DNA of 64,000 nt from assembly GCA_024138025.1 (NCBI GenBank), contig JAMXBD010000971.1, forward strand, positions 1 through 64,000, written 5' to 3'. The translations under genes were made by a program, and so were the position numbers. Origin of the DNA: Combretum micranthum. Its lineage: Eukaryota; Streptophyta; Magnoliopsida; Myrtales; Combretaceae. Positions 1-11,256 of the stretch are shown here, in pieces (position 1 is the stretch's first letter; the number at the start of each line of letters is the position of its first letter). The notes beneath the pieces are model-generated. The model worked only from the letters and a program-made list of their open reading frames with translations. It was not told the origin of the DNA and searched no databases.

Positions 1-1527
1 CAGCAGATCCAACGCTCTAGATTTGATCATTCAGATCAGAGCCCAAGATTTGATCAAATAATCCAGCGCCAGATTGAAGGTCAGAGGATCAAACGGTCAG
101 GATCAGTCCTTAGATCACGCTCCAGTTCTCCTCGCTTCATCCAACGGTCCAAGTTAGTCTGTTTTATTGAATTATTTATTTAATTTCGAAAATAGGAAAA
201 ATTAATAAAAATTCGTAAAAAAATCCTTAATCATAAAAATCCAGAAAAATTAGAAAAATTATTGTTTAATGTATTTTACATGTTTTAACAATTTTTGATA
301 TTTTTTGATATTTTTGAATATGTATTTGCATATAAATTGATCTTTAAATATTATTTGATGCATGAGATGTTTTGTTTTTATTTTAATTCTGTTATGATAT
401 ATTTTGAATATGTTCTGTACATATGTGATGATTATTTAATTTTGAAAAATTAAATTGTAAATAGATTTTTTAAACCAAAATTGTTGTTGAATAATAAAGA
501 TAATTTTTTTTTAAATCATGATATTGATCAAGTTTTTTTTATCAAAATTTATCTTCATAAATTTACTATGAAGATATTAATCAAGTTTTTATAAAATTAT
601 CTTTATAAATTTTCTATGAAATAATACTCAAAGTTTTCAAAATTATTTTCATAAATGACTTTGAAAATAATTAAAGTTGTTCAAAAATGTTTTCATAAAT
701 TTACTATGAAAATATTTAATATTGTTTAATCAAAATTGATTTTCATGTAGCATTAAATTAGCCATGAATTGTCATAAATTAATGATTTTTGAACTTAGAA
801 AAATATATTTTTATGAAAATAAAATCAATTGATTAGATCATAGGATCATCAAAATTGGTTTTCATAAAAATTCAAAATTTAATGAACTTAAAGTGAGAAT
901 ATTTTAAAATATAAAATTGATCAACAAACTAAGTTCTTTATAAAAGAACTACGTTTTGTCTGATCTCGATTAGCGAGTACGTAGGCACCTACGGGGCGAC
1001 AATAAAATTAGAAAAAATATATTTTGTTTTGATAGTTTGAAATAATCATTTTGTACATATTATAATTTTTTTTTTTAAAAGGAAAAATACAAATGTTTGT
1101 TGATATTTAAATCCTAAAAAAAATACATAAAAATAAAAATGAATGATTAAACTTGTAGATATTTGTTTTATAAATGTTTTGTTTGAATTTTTTAGTATAG
1201 AAAAGGATAAATTCTAAATTTTAAATTTAAAGTGGTAACCGCTTAGGTTTTAATAGGTTAGCCCCCGACTCAGATATCTGGTTTTTTTTAAAGTTTGATT
1301 TTTAAATCAAACTTTTCGCAGACTAGTGGCTAAGTTAGGATTAACCGACCCATTAATCCTGGCTTTCATTTTTTTTCCGATTTATATCGGGTGGCGACTC
1401 CAAAATATTTTCAAAATTAAATTTCTTTTAATCCCTAGTCGAGGATTCATATGTTAAATGGGTTAGGGTTTAATATGAATCGGGTTAAAAGAAATGAACC
1501 GGATGATTTTCAAAATCAGGCTCGACA
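1..1527 (+). repeat. 5' LTR, 3' portion
   Basis: It aligns over its whole length with 12930-14467 and ends in CTCGACA, just before the primer-binding site. Differences from the other LTR include many one- or two-base indels. It contains a palindrome at 980-993 (CGTAGG, CA, CCTACG) and a 12-bp-arm inverted repeat at about 1290-1315 (arms AAAGTTTGATTT and AAATCAAACTTT), both also found in the 3' LTR. No gene is visible in it. Confidence 0.9.
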
Positions 1528-1530
1528 GCT

Positions 1531-1549
1531 TGGCGACTCCACTGGGGAC
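1531..1549 (+). other. Primer-binding site of the Tat-type element
   Basis: TGGCGACTCCACTGGGGAC begins three bases after the LTR end. The TGG start is complementary to a tRNA CCA end. In Ogre/Tat elements the primer is usually reported as tRNA-Arg; I infer the same here but cannot match it to a tRNA from the window. Confidence 0.75.
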
Positions 1550-2007
1550 TCGCTTATTTTTTAAAAAAAAAAAGGGGCTAGCCACTTAAGTTTAAAATTT
1601 AAAATTTATCCTTTATTTTTGTATATTGTTAATTATTGTTTGTATGTGTTTTTGTATATATGTCTGTAACTTAGATTTTAAATTAGTTCATTTCACTTGC
1701 ATGTGCATTTGCATTATGCACACAATGTGTGCTAGATACGGTCGAACCCAGGCCGTCTTAAGAGCCTAAGCGAGGAGTTCGAAGTAAGGTCCGGGGGCTG
1801 TGGTTTCCACCCTCTAGATCAAGAAAAGACTCCCACTCCGGTTTAGCCTTATGATTTGCTAGACCGGGGAACCTATAGAACCTTACCAAATCATGCATTC
1901 ATTCATGGGATTTGACCAATTTTTTTCAAAAAAATGGAGTTGTAAATTTTTTTTAAAAAAAAATTTAGGATTTGTCTCCTAATAGGGTCTTTATAAATCC
2001 TCAGGAA

Positions 2008-3526
2008 ATGATTTCCTCGAGTTCGGACAGTAGCGATAGCCTATGGGCTCGTCTCATCAAGGAACCCCGAGTAGAGACTTTCAAGGATCCAATGCTGTTA
2101 CTGGACCGATGGTTGGTCAGTTTTGACCCCGATCAACAATCATTCATTAAGGATAGGTTGGGCCGATCCTCAATTTACCTAAGTCCAAGTTCCATTTACC
2201 ATGTTTCGAGCCCTTGTTCATCTCTGGGAACCCAATGAAGTGGCATTCCGTCTAGGTCAACACGTGCTAAGTCCTACCATTGAAGAATATGCTAGGTTGC
2301 TTCAAGCCCCACCCACTTCCGAAGGGATCTATGTACCAAGCCTTACTCAAAGTCCGATCCGCATCATTTCAGAATTTTTGGGATTAAAAAGAGAAGCAGT
2401 AATTGAAGCCATGAAGGGTTGCAATGAATTCTCCATCCGATTAACTACCTTGATGGATTGGTTTGGAAACTTTGAATTACATAAGCAACCGAGATTCCTT
2501 TACAGTATCAGTTGTGACCTGGAATGAAAATCGGGTTAATGCTTTCATAGTGGCTGCTTTTGCTACCATACTCTTTCCACATGGGAACCTGTTCATTCAC
2601 TTCCGAGTCATCGAGCTTGTAGCACAATATCTAACTGGCAAGTCATATGTTCCCGCCCTTCTAGCAGAACAAATCAGAAGTTTGAATCACATCAAGTCTA
2701 AGGGCAGGGGCAGTTTCAAGGCAAGCATGCATCTGTTGATGGTTTGGTTCGCTAGTCACACCAAGTACTACGGAAAAGATCTAGCTAATGGGTCCCTTAT
2801 CCGCCCGAATTATGATCTCATCCAGTCTTTTGCTGAACGGGTCCATATGGAAGATAATGAGCCTTTCTGGTCTATACTTGCAATATTTGAAGACATGAGA
2901 CCTGAAGACTTTATGTGGCAAGCCCGTTGGTTTAAGTGTCCCGTTGCTATCTTAAGTTGCAAGAAATACCTAACTGTGCCTCTGATTGGAATCACTGGCT
3001 GTACAGGCTATTACCCCTCAAGTGTTATCCGCAATATGGCATGCTACAAGACATTACTGTCAAGCCAGAGTTGGGACGAGTTATTCTCGACTATATGGAT
3101 CCAACCATGACTCAGATAGCAAAGCAGTCCAAGGTAAACCAAATAAAAGCCATCTGGGATGATAGAGAAATCAAGCCAGTTTTCGAAGTCGAGCCAGAAA
3201 ATAAAGTGACTCGGGATTATAGAGCAACCAGGTGGTACATAGCCAATCAAATGAAGAAGAATAAGGACATCCAATATGAAGCTCCTAACATTCTTGAACC
3301 AGCACCACCTGAACCTGATCCTGAAATGATTGCTTACATGGAAATGGTTTCAGCTCGGCTTGAAGTCTGTCATCGGGATTACAAAGAGATAGAGATGATT
3401 GACCGCTTGGAAAAAGCTCACAATAGGATTGCACTGTTAGAGGATGAATTGAAGAAAGCTCGAAAAAGGACTCAACTACTTGAGGATCAAATCATCTGCC
3501 CTGCCAAGACTAGAAGACTAGTTTAG
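2008..3526 (+). pseudogene. Extra ORF between 5' LTR and gag (DUF7745 / plant-mobile-domain-like), frameshifted
   Basis: About 500 codons lie between the primer-binding site and gag, in the sense direction. Translation runs in four successive pieces (frames 1, 2, 3, 2), with breaks near 2190, 2480 and 3080, and no internal stop is needed if the frame is followed. The first piece has an FDPDQQSFIKDRLG stretch and the second HLWEPNEVAFRLG and SPTIEEYARLLQAP, the signature of the DUF7745/plant mobile domain proteins often annotated upstream of Tat gags. The C-terminus (about 3390-3510) is a heptad-rich coiled coil containing RIALLEDELKKA. The function is unknown. Its position inside the element, before gag, argues against a captured host gene of recent origin. 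The start ATG at 2008 is chosen as the first in-frame ATG before MISSSSDSSDS. Confidence 0.7.
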
Positions 3527-3819
3527 AAGTCCTGAGTTTAGTTTTAGCAATTAAGGTTCTTGAACTTTTAGTATAGTAATTTAACTTTGTATGAAAGATT
3601 GTTTTTTGAATTATTACAACTCCAATAAATGTGTTTATCAAAATTTGATGGTCATTATCCCCATTTGCATTCATATTTGCATCCTTGTGTTTGTATGTTA
3701 GTATTCTTATCTTCTTACTTCTTACGGTCCAGTTACGAATCAAGTCTAGCGAATCCAAAATCCTGAAAGATAGCTCCAAACCAGTTAGAAGTCCCATTTA
3801 TACTAGATCACGAGCAAAG

Positions 3820-5969
3820 ATGGCTAGTACCGGGAACACTACCCCTGATCAGACCACTGAACAGAGACTCAATGCCATGGAACAAACCCTGCTTAGAATT
3901 ACCGAACAAATGCAGACCCTTACTCAGAATGTTACCCAGTCCAAGACCCCTATAGCATCTGAAGAATCTTCCGGGGAACAGAAAGGAAAAGAAATCATGC
4001 AGCAACCAGTCAACGTTGATGATTCCCACACTGAGTTCAATATGTCCGAGCTAAAGAAAGAACTTGAAGCCCAAGCAGACATGGAGAAGAAACTGTTTGA
4101 AAAGATGAAGGCATTTGACGGCTTTGATCAGACTGCGATTTTAAGCCTGCCACAATTTGAGGAAGGTGCTTTTCCTGAAAAATTTAAGGCACCCGAGTTC
4201 GAAAAATATGATGGAACTGGCTGTCCTAACATGCACACAAGATTATATGTACGACGTATGGGGCAGTATGCCAAATTTGATAAACTGATGGTACAGACCT
4301 TTCAAGATAGCCTTACTGGTCCAGCATTAGCCTGGTATGCCCAATTGGACTCACAAGAAATTGATACTTGGGATAAATTAGCCAGGGCATTTTTCAACCA
4401 ATACAAGTTCAATATCGAAATGGCACCCTCGGTCTGGGATTTGAGTACTATGAAGAAGAAGAAAGATGAAGCTTTCAAGGAATATGCTCAGCGATGGAGA
4501 GCTTTAGCTGCAAGAATCACCAATCCAATGCCTGAAAAGGATCTCACTTTTACTTTCATCAACACACTAGAAGAGCCATTCTTTTCTCATCTCATAGGGC
4601 ATGCGTCAGCAAGTTTTTCAGAGTGGTAGTAGCCGGATGCAGAATTGAGAATGCTATCTCAGCCGGAAAGCTGCAAGTAGAAAAGAAATATACAGCACCT
4701 AAAAATGTCACGTACAAAGGAAAGGATTCGACTGTCGGTATGGTCAATATCTCAAGTCCAGCAAACCCTACTAAATCCATAGTTCTGCCGACCAATCAGG
4801 TCAAAGTCAACAAAGGGTTGTTTCGAATCAACAATCAAGGCCAACCGACGCAATTTTACTCCAATACCGGTTCCACTCAGCCAAGTGTGGGCTAAATTGA
4901 GAGCCGATAATCTGATTGGCTTTGAAGTACCCAGAGATGATTATAAGCCCAAGAACTACAACCCTGATTTAAAATGTGAATATCACATGGGGCAAATCGG
5001 GCACTCCACTGATTATTGTTGGAGACTCAAACATAAGATTCAAGATCTTATTGATGCAAAGACCATCCAATTAGACTTTGTGCAGCCTCCAAATGTTTCT
5101 ACTAATCCATTGCCAAATCATGGGTCGGTTATTAATATGATCACTGCCGAAGCGCCGGACCCAGAAGTCAACTTGGATGAATTGCCTATCACCATAGAAC
5201 AAGTGGCATGGAATCTCCGCCAAATGGGGCATTTACCCTATATCAATCTGAGAGATCGCACCAAAACCAGACCAGCCATTTACAACTTGTTGCAAAATGG
5301 AATCATAAAGAAAGAAGATATCATGGAAATGCTGGTCCCAAAGCCAAGAAAGTCAAGCACACAGGCAGAATTGTGGGCAAGATACCAAGCTGGAGACCCA
5401 ACTGTCGGAACTCTAGGAGATGATGGAAAGTACCAATATCTGGTTGACTATTGGTTTGAACCACGCGTATATGCGATGCTCCTGCCACTGGATGGGGATC
5501 AGAGTCTGAAGATGAAGAAAAGCCTGTACCAGAGAAAGAAGAAAAATTTGTTGGCATGATCACATGTGAACCGAAGTTAATCAAATTTGAGATGAACAAC
5601 AGTAAAGAAGAGGCAACTGTCTCGAAGCCTAGAAGTTATACTTTTCAAATCCCAATTGCTGTAAAGGATTACAAAGCTGCCCCATTTGATTACCAGACAG
5701 TTAATCACGCTTCTATGATTGGCGGGCTTACCCGTTCGGGAAGACTTTATGAACCAACTGCAAAGAAGGTGACCATGGATTCATCGCCGCCGCCGAATGA
5801 TGAAGAAAAGAAGGAAGATGAGAAAGCAATATTGGCTAAACTCATGAAGGCAAGTGAATTCAAAGTAGTTGAACAACTAGTCAAGACACCAGCCCAAATA
5901 TCACTCATGGGTTTGTTAATTAGCTCTGATATTCACCGTGAGGCCTTGTTCAAGTTCTCAAAGAAGTAA
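3820..5969 (+). pseudogene. gag: gag of the Tat-type element, frameshifted
   Basis: The start is taken at the ATG giving MASTGNTTPDQ. A Retrotrans_gag-like core (about 4140-4620) carries the GPALAWYAQL and YAQRWRALAARI blocks typical of Ty3 capsids. A zinc-knuckle-like C-x2-H-x4-GH-x4-C motif (CEYHMGQIGHSTDYC) lies at about 4975-5020. The reading frame shifts near 4620, 4890 and 5555. Gag forms the particle that packages element RNA. The 5556-5969 portion is an unassigned gag-protease linker. No in-frame nonsense codon interrupts the segments; the damage is by indels. Confidence 0.85.
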
Positions 5970-5983
5970 AAGTTCCAGAGAAT

Positions 5984-6535
5984 GTGACAGAAAAAACCTT
6001 GGAACATATCATTAATTCTGTCTTTGCAAATGAGCAAATTAGCTTCTCATCTGAAGAATTAGAAGAGGAAGGTGGCCAACATAATAAAGCTCTTTTTATT
6101 GTTGTCAAAAGCAATGGTAGAATCGTCTCCCGAGTGCTTATTGACAATGGATCTTCTCTGAATGTATGCCCCTGGCTACTCTGAATTTGTTGGAAGTAGA
6201 CCCGTCAAATATCAAGCCAAGTCCTACTAGTACGAGCATTTGATGGATCAAAGAAGGAAATAATTGGAGAAGTGGAATTAGAGGTCACTATTGGGCCTCA
6301 AACTTTCCTAATTCCTTTTCAAGTGATAGATATCCCAAGAACATTTAATTTGTTGCTTGGAAGGCCATGGATTCATGCAGCAGGAGCAATACCCTCAAGC
6401 TTGCACCAGAGGGTTAAATTTGTAGCAAATGGCCAACTTGTTACCGTTATGGGAGAACAAGATTATGCCATCTATCAAGAAAGCTATTCCATATATGGAA
6501 AAGGGAAGAAGAAGACTTGGGCTCCAAATATTTGA
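5984..6535 (+). pseudogene. pro: Aspartic protease region of the Tat-type element
   Basis: A retropepsin-like segment contains VLIDNGSSLNVCP (D-N-G-S at the position of the catalytic D-T/S-G) and, after a frame change near 6185, the family's second conserved block FNLLLGRPWIHAAGAIPS. Tat elements commonly have a D-x-G-S active site with variable second residue, so Asn may be lineage-normal. The protease would process Gag-Pol. The frame is broken between the two halves. Confidence 0.75.
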
Positions 6536-6813
6536 AGAAGTCTGTGTAATAAATGAAGAAAAAGAAGCTCAGATAGGAACTTTTGGCCTAGGATATTCTC
6601 CTACTCAAACAGAGGTAGCAGACATGAAGAATAAGATGAGAACAAGGAAACTTAATAAAGATATGATCCAGACATCGAAATCCCACATCAGAAGCTCCTT
6701 TCCAAAGCCTCATCATGTCCAGAGACAGATGACTCCAAGGAAGATGATCCACCCAAGAAGATAGCTTTGAAGAATTGGTTTTCCATACCTTGTGCTAGTT
6801 TTAATTTTCTTAA

Positions 6814-6958
6814 GTAAGGACCGATATTAGATTGCGTTTTGTATTTTTCTGCTTTATGTGTTGCTCAAATAAGTGTACTTAAACACCATTTCAAATTTAA
6901 TAAAATTCTTTTGTGTTTTTTCCATATTCTTATTCTTTCCCCATTCATATTCTACCAG
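6814..6958 (+). other. Probable intron between protease and reverse transcriptase
   Basis: The upstream frame is open to a GTAAGG donor and would stop immediately inside it (aag taa). A long pyrimidine tract leads to ctaccag at 6952-6958, and Pol-like coding resumes just after. Ogre elements are known to carry a spliced intron at this place. The size, about 145 bp, is an estimate from these two sites. Confidence 0.5.
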
Positions 6959-7069
6959 ATCCGACTTTTGTAATGAGTTCCGGGATATCTCGCGTCTGTA
7001 AATACTGAAAATATCGATATCACCTCCAACCCTACTGGGTTAGTCGTTGAAGATGATATCGATTATCAA

Positions 7070-8600
7070 TTGAAAACACAAGAAAATTGGCAAAACTTTG
7101 ATCATGAAAGGATTGAAACCCCTGAACCCACTAAATTGGTTAATTTGGGAACAAGTGAAGATCCTAGGAATTTGAGAATTGGGGGTAAATTGCCAGAAGA
7201 CACAACACAGGGTTTGATTAAGTTACTAGCAGAGTATTTGGATGTTTTTGCATGGTCATATAGTGATATGCCCGGTTTAGATCCGTCAATTGTGGTCCAT
7301 AAATTGCCAACCAAAGAAGGCATTAAGCCTAAGAAGCAAAAACTAAGGCGATTTAGACCCGATTTGCTACTTAAAATTAAAGATGAGGTCAAGAATTACT
7401 CGAAGTTGGATTCATTGAAGTTTCGGATTACTCAGATTGGGTATCAAACATAGTACCAGTACTTAAGAAAAATGGGAAACTTAGAATCTGTGTGGACTTT
7501 AGAGACTTGAATCAAGCGACCCCAAAAGATAATTTCCCGTTGCCACATATTGATGTCTTGGTAGACAATACAGCTGGAAACCATCTATTCTCATTTATGG
7601 ATGGATTTTCGGGATACAATCAAATATTGATGGCCGAAGAGGACAAAGTCAAAACCACATTTGTCACAGCCTGGGGAACTTTTTGCTATAAGGTCATGCC
7701 ATTTGGTCTCAAGAATGCCGGAGCAACTTATCAGCGAGCAATGCAGACCATATTGCATGACATGATGCATAGAGAGGTGGAAGTATTGTTGATGACATGA
7801 TTGCCAAATCAAAAGAAGGAGAAGATCATGTGGAAGTATTAAGGAAACTTTTTGAAAGATTGAGAAAGTTTCAATTAAAATTAAACCCAGAAAAATGCAT
7901 TTTTGGAGTAACTTCTGGGAAACTATTGGGATTTGTGATCAGTCAAAGAGGAATAGAAATTGATCCTGATAAGGTCAAAGCAATTCAGAATTACCTCCCC
8001 CAACAACTTTGAAAGAAATTAGAGGTCTTTTGGGGAGACTAAATTACATTGCTCGATTCATTTCCCAGTTGACGGATAAATGTCAACCATTTAAATTATT
8101 GAGAAAAAATGCCCAAATTGAATGGAATGAAGAATGTGAAGAAGCCTTTAACCGAATTAACAGTATCTGACAAATCCCCCAGTTTTGATCACTCCAGTAC
8201 CCGAAAAGCCTTTGTTCTTATACTTGACAATTTTTTCGGAATCCATGGGTTGTGTACTCGGGCAAAAAGATGAAATGGAAAAGAAAGAGCTATTTATTAC
8301 TTGAGCAAAAAATTCTCAAATGGAGAGCAAAAGTACTCAGAGATAGAAAGAACTTGCTGTGCATTAGTATGGACTATGCATAGACTCAGGCAATACACGC
8401 TCTTCTACTCAATCGAGTTAATTACAAAGCATGATCCTTTGAGGTATCTGGCAAATAAGCCCGCCTTGGTCGGTCGAATTTCAAAATGGCAAATGTTGCT
8501 GTCTGAGTTTGATATTACCTATGTTAGACAAAATTCAATTAAAGGACAAGCCTTGGCTGATCAACTCGCTGAAAGCCCGGTTGATGAGGAACTAAAGGAA
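7070..8600 (+). pseudogene. pol: Reverse transcriptase and first RNase H of the Tat-type element, frameshifted
   Basis: RT blocks are in order: an N-terminal DVFAWSYSDMPG segment, then ICVDFRDLN, FPLPHIDVLVD, FSFMDGFSGYNQI, VMPFGLKNAGATYQ, and the region of the catalytic YVDD near 7788-7800. The frame breaks inside YVDD: the two Asp codons are readable but in a different frame from the residues just before. A further break lies near 7400, and others near 8010 and 8160-8300. The first RNase H continues through FSNGEQKYSEIERTCCALVW and a KHDPLRYL block. The enzyme would copy element RNA into DNA; this copy looks inactive. Confidence 0.9.
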
Positions 8601-8648
8601 CAAGATCAATTCCCCGATGAAGGGATTCGGGTAACACAAACGGAAGAT

Positions 8649-9060
8649 GAAAGAATGCCGAATTGGAAATTGTATTTTGATGGAGCAGCTAATGTGTATG
8701 GATGTGGAATAGGGGCAGTCCTAATTTCACCTGAAGGAAACCAATACCCAACAGCGGCCAGATTAATGTTCCCTTATACGAATAATATAGCAGAATATGA
8801 AGCATGCATTTTGGGTTTAGAGATGGCAATCCAAATGGAAATTCAAGAGCTCGAAGTTTTTGGAGATTCATCACTTATTATTTTTCAAACTCGAGGAGAT
8901 TTTAAAACAAAGGATCCCAAGTTGATTCCTTATCATAATCACTTGGCAGAATTGATAGAAAGATTCAGGGAAATCTCCTTTGTATATGTGCCAAGAACTC
9001 AAAATCAGTTTGCTGATGCTCTGGCTACTTTGGCCTCATTAATTCAGTTTACTGAAGGAG
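8649..9060 (+). pseudogene. Second, archaeal-type RNase H (aRNH) domain
   Basis: It lies in the long open frame 8301-9830, between the first RNase H and integrase. All four acidic catalytic positions can be seen: D in WKLYFDGAAN, E in NIAEYEACILGLEMA, D in LEVFGDSSLI and D in NQFADALATLASL. A second RNase H acquired by plant Ty3 Tat elements is established for the lineage and is the best single marker for classifying this element. The domain itself is intact, but the Pol frame around it is not. Confidence 0.85.
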
Positions 9061-9319
9061 CAAGAATCCAACCTTTGCAAGTCCGGGTGAGAAGTGAACC
9101 CGCATTCTGCACCATGATTGAATCAGATGAACCCTGGTTCCAAGATATTAAAGTTCTTTTGCAAACGGGTAATTATCCTGAAGGTGCTACCAAGAAAGAT
9201 CAGAAGTCACTGAGGCGTTTGGCCAGTCATTTTTTGCTAAGTGGAAATACGTTATACAGAAGATCATTCGACACGACTTTGTTAAGATGTGTAGATGAAA
9301 AAGAGGCCCAGAAGCTCAT

Positions 9320-10378
9320 GGAAGAAGTTCACGAAGGAATTTGTGGTCCTCATATGAGTGGTTACATGTTAGCCAAAAAGATTATGAGATTAGGATACTT
9401 TTGGTTAACTATGGAATCAGACTGTATCAAACATGTGAGATCTTGTCATTTATGCCAGATCTATGCAAACAAGATAAGTGCCCCTCCAAAAGAATTACAG
9501 TTAATGTCAACCCCATGGCCTTTCTCAACATGGGGGATAGATGTTATTGGGCCAATTTCACCTAAAGCTTCAAACGGTCATCGGTTCATATTGGTTGCAA
9601 TCGATTACTTCACTAAATGGGTAGAAGCCGCTTCCTATGCAAGTGTAACGAAGTCCGTGGTTGTGCGGTTTATCAAAAGAGACATCATCACTAGATATGG
9701 AACTCCGGAAAGTATCATCACTGATAATGGTACGAATTTGAACAACAAAGAAGTAACAAATTTGTGTCAGCAATTCAAGATCAAGCATCGGAATTACTCC
9801 GTATCGGCCACAGATGAATGGGGCAGTTGAAGCCGCCAATAAGAACATCAAGAGAATTATTGAGAAGATGACCATTGTCTATAAAGATTGGCATGAAATG
9901 TTACCGCTCGCATTAATGGCGTATCGAACGTCTGTAAGAACATCAACCGGGGCAACACCTATTCCTTGGTATACGGAACTGAAGCTGTTTTACCTGTAGA
10001 AGTTGAAATTCCATCACTTCGTATATTAGTAGAAACCAAACTCGATGAAGCTGAGTGGATAAAACAAAGATTTGAACAGTTGAATCTGTTAGATGAAAAG
10101 AGGCTGACTGCAATGTGTCACGGCCAGTTATATCAGCAAAGAATGGCTAAGCATTCAACAAGAAGGTCAAGCCAAGAAGCTTCCAAGAAGGTGATTTGGT
10201 TTTGAGAAAGATGCTGCCAAATGTACAAGACTCCAGAGGAAAGTTCACACCAAATTACGAAGGACCGTATGTAGTTAGAAAAGTATTGTCGGGAGGAGCA
10301 TTGATTCTTTCCCAAATGGATGGACCTGATTTAAAGGATCCTGTAAACTCAGATGCTGTAAAGATGTATTATGAATGA
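9320..10378 (+). pseudogene. int: Integrase of the Tat-type element, frameshifted
   Basis: The HHCC zinc-binding module starts at HEGICGPHMSGYM and ends CIKHVRSCHLCQ. The catalytic core has WGIDVIGP (first Asp) and ITDNGTNL (second Asp); the Glu is in MNGAVEAANKN at about 9814, one frame away because of a break just before. Further frame changes are near 9960 and 10200. The C-terminal part (GKFTPNYEGPYVVRKVL) ends at tga 10378. No chromodomain follows, consistent with Tat rather than chromovirus. Confidence 0.88.
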
Positions 10379-10756
10379 TCAAAAAATTTGTCATTTTCTG
10401 TGTTCAGTTGATTTCATTTTTAGTTTTTACAAGCAAAGTTGATATCCAAAAACTTTGAACTCAGGTCAAATCTCAACCCGTTAATTAAATCATTCAAACA
10501 AATTTCCAAAAATTCTCAAATCAGAAAATCTCATCCCATTCATCACCAAATAACCATAAATTCTCAAACCAGATCAATCTCAACCTATCACTTAAACAAA
10601 TTCCCAAACCCAATAAAACTGTTAGAAAGTAATTTGAGCATCCCATATGGCTTAAAATGCATATATGCAATTTTATCTGGTGATTTATTGCACAAGTAAC
10701 TAGTTTTTGAACACGGTTATGTGAACAACGGAAAAGCCCTAAACACATTAACCGAC

Positions 10757-11100
10757 GTAAGATCAAGATTCTTCAAATGGATCAAGAAGTTTAGAGTTCC
10801 TCAAATGAATCAACAAGATCAAGTTTCCTCAAATGGATTAAGAAGATCAAGTTTTCCCAAATGAATCAAAAGTCAAGTTTATGAGAAAATTAAGTGGATC
10901 AAGATAGATCAAGTTTCCTCAAATGGATCAAAAAGATCAAGTTTCCTCAAGTGGATCAAATGGATCAAAAAGATCAAGTTTCCTCAAGAGGATCAGAAAG
11001 TTAAGTTCCCAAGAAAAAATCCTAAGTGGATCAGAAGATCAAGTTTTCCTAGAAGATCAAGTTTCCGGAAGATCAATAATTCCAAATGGATCAAGAAACC
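10757..11100 (+). repeat. 3' UTR tandem repeat array a
   Basis: Diverged units built round GATCAAGTTTCCTCAAATGG recur with irregular spacing (about 24-45 bp). The core TCC-tcaaat-GGA recalls the small stem-loops of arrays b and c immediately downstream. No coding is supported. Tandem repeats in the 3' UTR are a known habit of Tat/Ogre elements. Confidence 0.8.
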
Positions 11101-11131
11101 AAATCTTTAGGTTTCAAAAATCCCAGTAAAC

Positions 11132-11256
11132 CAAAGCCCATAGGTCCGGCAAATGACCAAACCAAAGCCATAAGTCCGGCAAATGACCAAACCAAAGGCC
11201 ATAGTTCCGGCAAATGACCAAACCAAAGCCCATAGGTTCGGCAAAATGACCAAACC
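11132..11256 (+). repeat. 3' UTR tandem repeat array b (about 31-bp unit, 4 copies)
   Basis: There are four copies of a unit containing CCATAGGTCCGGCAAATGAC at 30-31-bp spacing. The first copy has arms GGTC (11143-11146) and GACC (11155-11158) around an 8-nt loop CGGCAAAT; the others keep the loop but have weaker arms. The loop and geometry resemble array c. Confidence 0.85.

Noticed and set aside
2008..3526. Host gene of plant mobile domain type
   Set aside because: It sits between primer site and gag of one element in the expected Tat position, so it is an element ORF.
6261..6284. Alternative start of a separate protein at 6272
   Set aside because: It continues the protease domain after a frame change, so it is not an independent gene.
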